A DNA stretch of 64,000 nucleotides from the NCBI GenBank assembly GCA_045642565.1, contig JAZUJE010000008.1, positions 62,001 to 126,000 on the forward strand, given 5' to 3'. The stretch's first letter is position 1, and each line of letters opens with the position of its first letter. Origin of the DNA: UBA1764 sp045642565 (GTDB taxonomy: Bacteria; Bacillota; Clostridia; Peptostreptococcales; Anaerovoracaceae). Positions 58,647 to 64,000 of this stretch are shown one piece after another. Below the pieces are notes generated by a model. That model had not been told where the DNA came from and ran no database searches. It saw only the letters and a program-made list of their open reading frames with translations. Both the position numbers and the translations under genes were made by a program.

Positions 58647-59339
58647 ATGTTAGATAAAACAAAAATTCCAAAGCATGTTGCTATTATCATGGATGGTAAT
58701 GGCCGTTGGGCAAAGGACCGTGGGCAAATTCGAATAAAAGGGCATAACGAAGGGATGAATGCCTTAAGAGAAATTGTTAAGCATTCTGATGTACTTGGTA
58801 TTAAGTATTTAACGGTTTATGCATTTTCAACAGAAAATTGGAAACGACCAGTTGATGAAGTTTCGGGTATATTTAAACTCTTGGTAAAGTATGTAGCCAG
58901 CGAGTTGGATGAACTTAACCGTAATAATGTTCAGGTAAACATTATAGGCGATTGGTCTAAAGTGCCTAATGATGCTCAAGAAGCTATCAAAAAAGCTCTT
59001 GAAACAACGAAATTAAATACCGGATTGGTGTTTAATATAGCAATTAATTACGGGGGAAGAGCGGAAATTTTAAACGCTTGTAATAAATTGATTGCAGAAG
59101 GTATTGAGAATATCACAGAGGAGTTATTTACGGAAAAGCTTTATACTGCAAATTGTCCTGATCCAGATCTTATTATCAGGACTGGGGGTGAATACAGATT
59201 GTCTAATTTTTTAACCTGGCAATCTGCCTATTCTGAATTAGTTGTTGTAGATACTTATTGGCCGGATTTTACTCCAGAAGAATATGAAAAGGCATTAGAG
59301 ATCTTCCAAAAAAGAGAAAGACGTTTTGGAGGATTATAA
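58647..59339 (+). CDS. uppS: isoprenyl transferase (undecaprenyl diphosphate synthase)
   Basis: 230 residues from the ATG at 58647; an in-frame TTG at 58638 is possible. No good Shine-Dalgarno is seen because a GC-rich hairpin ends just upstream. HVAIIMDGNGRWAKDRGQIRIKGHNEG (catalytic aspartate), TVYAFSTENWKRP and the C-terminal IIRTGGEYRLSNFLTWQSAYSEL are diagnostic. It makes the C55 lipid carrier for cell-wall synthesis. Confidence 0.96.
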   Translation: MLDKTKIPKHVAIIMDGNGRWAKDRGQIRIKGHNEGMNALREIVKHSDVLGIKYLTVYAFSTENWKRPVDEVSGIFKLLVKYVASELDELNRNNVQVNIIGDWSKVPNDAQEAIKKALETTKLNTGLVFNIAINYGGRAEILNACNKLIAEGIENITEELFTEKLYTANCPDPDLIIRTGGEYRLSNFLTWQSAYSELVVVDTYWPDFTPEEYEKALEIFQKRERRFGGL

Positions 59340-60140
59340 GTGAAAAACAGATTGATTTCCATTGCATGTATGCTTCCATTTTTAGCATTTATTATTGTCG
59401 GAGGCATTCCACTTCTTGTTATTTGTTGCATTATTAGTGCTGCTGCATTATATGAGTTTTTTAATGGTTTTGCGCGTTTGGAGATAAAGGCTTCAAAACC
59501 TGTTGCGGCTGCATTACTTTTAGCATTATACGGATTAATCTTTGCTTCTTTGATTTATGCAAAAAGCTGGGATTTATACGAAATTTTAATAGATGCATGG
59601 GTCTTTGTTGTTGTAGGCACATCGCTTTTACTTGCAATTTTGGATAAAGGACATAATATTTTAGGGCCAACATACACTTTGGTCGGTATGTTTTATATTG
59701 CCTTTTCAATAGCCCACTTATTCTTAATTGAACAAAGAGATCATGTTATGGCATGGCTTCCACTAATTATTGCATTTTTAGCTGATACTGGTGGATTCCT
59801 TGGTGGAATATATTTTGGAAAACATAAGTTATCTCCGGATTTATCGCCAAAGAAGACTTTGGAGGGAGCTTTGGGAGGAATTATTTTTTCAACAATGGGG
59901 AGTTTAATCTTTGCATTAATTGCTTGCCAGACAAACATTTTGCTGTGCATCATAGTCGGTATTATAGGCGGAGCTGTTGCTGAATGTGGTGATTTAATTG
60001 CAAGTGCATTTAAGCGTAAAATGGGTCTCAAAGATTTCTCAAATTTAATTCCAGGCCATGGTGGGGTTTTGGATAGAATGGATTCCGTTATTTTAGTCGC
60101 TCCATTTGTATATTATTGTATGGTGATTTTCTTTAAGTAG
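59340..60140 (+). CDS. cdsA: phosphatidate cytidylyltransferase
   Basis: 266 residues, GTG start directly after the uppS stop, with TTGGAGG as ribosome site. About eight hydrophobic segments; the CdsA signature KRKMGLKDFSNLIPGHGGVLDRMDSVI is at the C-terminus, and LSPKKTLEGALGG is present. It makes CDP-diacylglycerol from phosphatidic acid and CTP. Confidence 0.95.
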   Translation: MKNRLISIACMLPFLAFIIVGGIPLLVICCIISAAALYEFFNGFARLEIKASKPVAAALLLALYGLIFASLIYAKSWDLYEILIDAWVFVVVGTSLLLAILDKGHNILGPTYTLVGMFYIAFSIAHLFLIEQRDHVMAWLPLIIAFLADTGGFLGGIYFGKHKLSPDLSPKKTLEGALGGIIFSTMGSLIFALIACQTNILLCIIVGIIGGAVAECGDLIASAFKRKMGLKDFSNLIPGHGGVLDRMDSVILVAPFVYYCMVIFFK

Positions 60141-61291
60141 TGAAAAAAATTTCGATACTTGGATCTACAGGATCCATAGGTACACAAACACTTGATGTTA
60201 TAAAAAGTCATTCTGAAGAATTCAAACTTGTTGGATTAAGTTGTGGACACAATATAGAATTGTTTAAAAAGCAGCTATATGAATTTAAGCCAGAGTTTGC
60301 TTCGTGTGCAGATGAAAAAGATTGTGCTAGTCTGAGCCGAGAATTCCCTGAAATTCATTTTTCGTATGGAATGGAAGGGCTTTGTGCTTGTGCAGCTCTT
60401 GATGTTGATATCGTTGTAAATGCATTGCTTGGAATGATGGGCCTTAGGCCAACTTTTTCTGCTATTAAGGCAAAAAATAATATTGCTTTTGCAAATAAGG
60501 AAACTCTTGTTGCTGGCGGCAAATTTTTGACTGATGAGGTTGAAAAACAGGGGATAAATTTACTTCCTGTTGATAGTGAGCATTCTGCAATATTCCAAAG
60601 CTTACAGGGTAATCATAACAGCAGGATAAAAAAAATTCTGCTCACTGCTTCCGGTGGGCCTTTTAGAGGATATACAATAGAACAACTATCTACTGTAACT
60701 AAGTTCCAGGCTTTAAAGCATCCAAATTGGAACATGGGCGCTAAGATTACCATTGATTCTGCAACCATGATGAATAAGGGCTTAGAGATAATTGAGGCAA
60801 GTTTACTATTTGGGGTAAATCCTGATAACATAGAAGTATATGTACATCCTGAAAGTATACTTCATAGCGCAGTTGAATTTTGTGATGGCGCGATTATTGG
60901 TCAAATGGGGGTTCCTGATATGAAGCTTCCTATTGCTTATGCATTATCTTGGCCAAATAGGATGAACAATATTGCAAATTCCGTTAATCTCTTTGAGTTG
61001 AATTCTCTGCATTTTGAAAAGCCGGATTGTCGGGTATTCAAATGTTTAGCTTTGGCGCAAAATGCTATAAAAGCGGGGCATAGTTATCAAGTTGTAATGA
61101 ATGCTTCAAACGAGGAGGCTGTGGCAGCATTCCTTGATGACAAGATTACTTTCATACAAATTGCTGATGTAATTGAAGATTGCTTAAATTCAAGTGCTAC
61201 TGTAAATATTTCGAGTGTTGATGATATATATGAACTTGAAACACAAAGTAGAGTTAGAGCAAAACATTTTATAGACAAAAGATATAGATGA
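60140..61291 (+). CDS. dxr: 1-deoxy-D-xylulose-5-phosphate reductoisomerase
   Basis: 383 residues, GTG start overlapping the cdsA stop by one base. NADPH motif ILGSTGSIGTQTLDVI, FANKETLVAGG, metal site VDSEHSAIFQSLQG and LTASGGPFRGY are diagnostic. It makes MEP in the non-mevalonate isoprenoid pathway, as does ispG two genes on. Confidence 0.97.
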   Translation: MKKISILGSTGSIGTQTLDVIKSHSEEFKLVGLSCGHNIELFKKQLYEFKPEFASCADEKDCASLSREFPEIHFSYGMEGLCACAALDVDIVVNALLGMMGLRPTFSAIKAKNNIAFANKETLVAGGKFLTDEVEKQGINLLPVDSEHSAIFQSLQGNHNSRIKKILLTASGGPFRGYTIEQLSTVTKFQALKHPNWNMGAKITIDSATMMNKGLEIIEASLLFGVNPDNIEVYVHPESILHSAVEFCDGAIIGQMGVPDMKLPIAYALSWPNRMNNIANSVNLFELNSLHFEKPDCRVFKCLALAQNAIKAGHSYQVVMNASNEEAVAAFLDDKITFIQIADVIEDCLNSSATVNISSVDDIYELETQSRVRAKHFIDKRYR

Positions 61292-62316
61292 AAATATTAG
61301 GGATAATAATTGCTATATTTAGTTTTTTACTTTTGGTTGTCAGCCATGAGTTTGGACATATGATAGTTGGAAAAATTTGCGGTGTCCGTGTCGATGAATT
61401 TTCGGTTGGAATGGGCCCGCTTATTTTTAAGAAGCAAAAAAAGGAAACTCAATATAGTCTAAGAGCAATACCTATTGGAGGCTATTGCAAATTTGGAGAG
61501 GATGAAGAAGAATCTGATGATCCTCGTTCATTTATCAATGCTGTATGGTGGAAGCGTGCCTTTATAATTTTTGCTGGGGCCTTTATGAATTTTCTTGTTT
61601 GTTTGATTATTCTAGTCTCGGTTTTTACTTATATTGGATCGTATTCGCCAAAGTTAAGTGCTGTTAATAATGGAAGCCCTGCCGCGCTTGCCGGAATAGA
61701 GGCCGGAGACACAATACTTGCAATCAATGACGAGTATTCGAATGATTGGGCTACAATAGTTGACTCAATAAATAAGGCAAAGGGCGATAAGCTAAAAATA
61801 ACTTTTCATGATGCATCTTCAACTGATAAAACATCTGAAAGTTCTGTTTATGTATCACCGGAATATGATGAGGCAAGTGGACGAAATTTAATAGGTATTC
61901 AATGTTCTATTGTACATTCTGTGAAGGCCTCGTTTAAGCAAACTATATCTGTTTGTAAAGAATTTGTAGTTGAGACTTTTAAGTTTTTGGGAAGATTGTT
62001 TACAGGCAAAGCCCAAGGTGATGAAGTAATGGGCGTTGTTGGAATTGTGAATACAGTTAGTGAAGAACTTCAGTATGGCTTTGTTAATGTAATATATCTT
62101 ATGGGCATTATCAGTTTGAATCTGGCGGTTATTAATTTACTCCCATTTCCGGCTCTTGACGGCGGTCGATTATTACTTATTTTTATAGAGCTTATTACAC
62201 ACAATAAGGTAAGTAAAAAGGTCGAAGGCGCAATTAATACTGTAGGTTTTATGTTTTTATTAGCCTTAGCGGTTTTATTGATTTTTAAGGATACATTTAA
62301 TTTAATTGTAAAATGA
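61288..62316 (+). CDS. rseP: RseP-type site-2 intramembrane metalloprotease
   Basis: 342 residues. Zinc motif HEFGH at about residues 21-25 in the first membrane segment, one PDZ domain (about 120-200; SPAALAGIEAGDTILAINDE) and the third zinc ligand in NLLPFPALDGGRLL. It cleaves anti-sigma factors or signal-peptide remnants in the membrane. ATGA overlap with dxr. Confidence 0.93.
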   Translation: MKILGIIIAIFSFLLLVVSHEFGHMIVGKICGVRVDEFSVGMGPLIFKKQKKETQYSLRAIPIGGYCKFGEDEEESDDPRSFINAVWWKRAFIIFAGAFMNFLVCLIILVSVFTYIGSYSPKLSAVNNGSPAALAGIEAGDTILAINDEYSNDWATIVDSINKAKGDKLKITFHDASSTDKTSESSVYVSPEYDEASGRNLIGIQCSIVHSVKASFKQTISVCKEFVVETFKFLGRLFTGKAQGDEVMGVVGIVNTVSEELQYGFVNVIYLMGIISLNLAVINLLPFPALDGGRLLLIFIELITHNKVSKKVEGAINTVGFMFLLALAVLLIFKDTFNLIVK

Positions 62317-63368
62317 CAAAACAAGTAAAAGTAGGAAACATTTTAATAGGTGGGGGCGCCCCAATCAGTATTCAATCTATGACTAATACTGATACAAAAG
62401 ATGTTGAAAAGACATTAAAGCAGATTAATGCCTTAGAAGAGGCTGGCTGCCAAATCGTTAGATGTACAGTTCCGGATATGGAAGCCGCAAAAGCTTTTGG
62501 AAAAATCAAACTAAAAACATCAGTGCCTCTTGTAGCAGATATTCATTTTGATTATAAGCTTGCTATTGCTGCAATTGAAGAAGGGGCTGACAAAATTAGG
62601 ATTAATCCCGGAAATATCGGATCTGAAGAAAAAGTTCGCGCTGTTTTGGAAAAAGCTAAGGCTTATAAGGTTCCAATTCGAATCGGGGTAAACTCTGGCT
62701 CAATTGAAAAAGAAATTCTTTCAAGGTACGGTGGTGTTACAGCTCAAGGTATGGTTGAAAGCGCTCTAAATGCCGTAAAATATGCCAAAAGTTTCGGTTT
62801 TGATGATTTAGTCGTTAGCCTTAAATCAAGCGATGTAGCAATGAATTTTGAGGCGCACAAGCTGTTTAGAGCGGCTAGCGACAGACCTCTTCATATAGGT
62901 CTTACTGAAGCCGGAATCGGCCATGCGGCTGAAATAAAATCTGCTGCTGCAATGGGTGCGCTTTTGCTTAATGGGATAGGTGATACAATTAGAATTTCAT
63001 TAACGGGGGATCCTGTTCGGGAAGTAATTTTGGCTAAGGAAATTCTTAAGACTTGTGGTATTCGTAAAGCCGGAATTGATTTTGTTTCATGCCCGACTTG
63101 TGGAAGGACAAAGGTGGATTTGCCTTCTATTGCTGCTGATATTGAAAGTAAACTGAAACCTATTTCGGATGAATTTGAAAAGCAGGGTAAGTTTCTAAGA
63201 GTCGCCGTTATGGGATGTGCTGTTAATGGCCCCGGCGAGGGGCGAAGTGCCGATTATGGTGTAGCTTGCGGTGAAGGTGAGGGTCTTTTGTTTAAAAAGG
63301 GTGAAATAGTTAAAAAGGTTCCAGAAGCAGAAATTTCCAGTGCGCTATTAGAAATGATACAAGAATAA
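62313..63368 (+). CDS. ispG: 4-hydroxy-3-methylbut-2-enyl-diphosphate synthase
   Basis: 351 residues. N-terminal TIM barrel (VGGGAPISIQSMTNTDTKD-type start, LVADIHFDYKLAI, KIRINPGNIG) and the C-terminal [4Fe-4S] cysteines in SCPTCGRTKVDL and MGCAVNGPGE. It converts MEcPP to HMBPP. ATGA overlap with rseP. Ends the operon inside this window. Confidence 0.97.
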   Translation: MTKQVKVGNILIGGGAPISIQSMTNTDTKDVEKTLKQINALEEAGCQIVRCTVPDMEAAKAFGKIKLKTSVPLVADIHFDYKLAIAAIEEGADKIRINPGNIGSEEKVRAVLEKAKAYKVPIRIGVNSGSIEKEILSRYGGVTAQGMVESALNAVKYAKSFGFDDLVVSLKSSDVAMNFEAHKLFRAASDRPLHIGLTEAGIGHAAEIKSAAAMGALLLNGIGDTIRISLTGDPVREVILAKEILKTCGIRKAGIDFVSCPTCGRTKVDLPSIAADIESKLKPISDEFEKQGKFLRVAVMGCAVNGPGEGRSADYGVACGEGEGLLFKKGEIVKKVPEAEISSALLEMIQE

Positions 63369-63371
63369 ATT

Positions 63372-63405
63372 AAAAAAGCTCTCTGATTTTTCAGAGAGCT
63401 TTTTT
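63372..63405. terminator. terminator of the ispG operon and of the convergent iolD-like gene
   Basis: AAAAAAGCTCTCTGA and TCAGAGAGCTTTTTT form a 15 bp stem with A and T runs on both sides. Confidence 0.9.
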
Positions 63406-63415
63406 AGTTTTTGTA

Positions 63416-64000
63416 TTAGTATTTTCTAGCGTTCTTTAGATGTGCAAGATGATCTTTATAAGCTTCAATGTTTTTAGGGTTCTTTGAAACTTGAACATCA
63501 CCGCATCTCCACCATGAACCATATCCATCAGTCATGGATTTTGGAAGAACTCTTATATCGAATACTACTGGTTGATTCTTAATATTCTTTGCATCTTTAA
63601 GAGCTTTATCAAGCTCATCCATAGTACGGATTGTATAAGCCTTGCAACCATAGCCTTCACCAATTTTTGCAAAGTCTACAGGAATGAAATTGCCGGAGAA
63701 TTTTCCATCTTCGCCACGGAATCTTAATTCTGTGCAAAGTGTTTCATTGCCATGACCAACCTGCAGGTTGTTGATGCAACCGAATGATGCATTGTTGAAT
63801 ACGCATACGTTAATCTTCTTATGTTCTTGAACAGCTGTAAGAAGTTCACTGTGGAGCATTACAAAGCTACCATCACCAACCATAGAGTAAACTTCATGGT
63901 CTTCCCCGATAGCGTACTTAACGCCGAGTGCACCGCTGATTTCATATCCCATGCAAGAATAACCATATTCCATGTTATATGTATCAAGTCCACGTGCTCT
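63416..64000 (-). CDS. iolD: IolD-like trihydroxycyclohexane-1,2-dione hydrolase, C-terminal part (runs off window end)
   Basis: The frame is open to the window edge; about 194 C-terminal residues are visible. YSCMGYEISGALGVKYAIGEDHEVYSMVGDGSFVMLHSELLTAVQEHKKINVCVFNNASFGCINNLQVGHG holds the thiamine-diphosphate and Mg motif (GDGSF...NNASFGC) of this family, and the CMGYE start of the segment is typical of IolD. It opens the inosose-derived ring in myo-inositol breakdown. Another ThDP enzyme cannot be fully excluded. Confidence 0.82.
   Translation of the reverse strand, partial: RARGLDTYNMEYGYSCMGYEISGALGVKYAIGEDHEVYSMVGDGSFVMLHSELLTAVQEHKKINVCVFNNASFGCINNLQVGHGNETLCTELRFRGEDGKFSGNFIPVDFAKIGEGYGCKAYTIRTMDELDKALKDAKNIKNQPVVFDIRVLPKSMTDGYGSWWRCGDVQVSKNPKNIEAYKDHLAHLKNARKY

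Noticed and set aside
1..64000. CRISPR arrays, insertion sequences, prophage or integrative elements
   Set aside because: No regular direct-repeat arrays, transposase, integrase, recombinase or phage structural genes were seen anywhere in the window.

Overview
The window comes from an AT-rich, anaerobic, low-GC Gram-positive bacterium, most likely a gut-type member of the Clostridia. Support for this: Firmicutes gene order (pyrH-frr-uppS-cdsA-dxr-rseP-ispG and yloC-gmk-rpoZ), an oxygen-sensitive class III ribonucleotide reductase with its activase, NfnAB, formyl-THF ligase with the full folate C1 set, ECF-type S components, AGGAGG ribosome binding sites and many lipoprotein binding proteins starting MKKxLAxxLALxM. 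Nothing resembling a prophage, insertion sequence or CRISPR array was seen; most genes look like chromosomal housekeeping or nutrient-uptake genes, with short gaps and many ATGA or TAATG overlaps.

Layout. 1-5 kb: the start of an OPT-family transporter (leaving the window on the minus strand), then plsC-like acyltransferase, a GltS-like symporter, ylmH and an ECF S component, followed by mazG. 5.8-16.2 kb: a ten-gene catabolic cluster with a GSAM-like class III aminotransferase, class II aldolase, FGGY kinase, GtrA protein, a three-gene FbpABC/AfuABC-type ABC importer, a D-lyxose-isomerase-like cupin and a ROK-family protein. Its substrate cannot be named from sequence; it is the best candidate here for an undescribed sugar (perhaps amino sugar or sugar phosphate) pathway. 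16.2-20.3 kb (minus): nrdG-nrdD-trxB, where NrdD carries its own C-terminal redoxin domain and the promoter has two NrdR-box-like sites. 20.4-23.3 kb: gap, a PepD-type dipeptidase and four tRNA genes (Met, His, Gln, Cys).

23.4-29.3 kb: a second sugar region with a sugar phosphate isomerase-like TIM barrel, a Gfo/Idh/MocA dehydrogenase and an Mgl/Rbs-type ABC importer whose promoter contains a palindromic operator candidate. 29.4-34 kb: a membrane-anchored E2-acyltransferase-like protein, then purine nucleoside phosphorylase, an MTA/SAH-deaminase-like amidohydrolase and an MtnA-like isomerase, which together fit methylthioadenosine salvage by deamination. 34-38.9 kb: folate C1 operon (folD, fhs, an ECF S component, fchA, folC). 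nadK faces the other way, and nfnA-nfnB follow.

42-47.5 kb: a compact Tad/Flp pilus-type locus with several overlapping genes, non-ATG starts and no prepilin peptidase, followed by rqcH on the minus strand. 49.2-54.7 kb: yloC-gmk-rpoZ, then a polar amino acid ABC importer followed directly by a DapF-fold racemase resembling the histidine racemase CntK and by tcdA. 54.7-63.4 kb: rpsB-tsf with a structured leader, a TPP riboswitch controlling thiT, and pyrH-frr-uppS-cdsA-dxr-rseP-ispG from a promoter with a perfect palindrome over its -35. The last 0.6 kb is the C-terminal part of an IolD-like inositol catabolic enzyme on the minus strand.

No stretch over 300 bases lacks a gene; the longest protein-free stretch (22.9-23.4 kb) holds the four tRNA genes. 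All assignments are from reading motifs and context; no database search was run.
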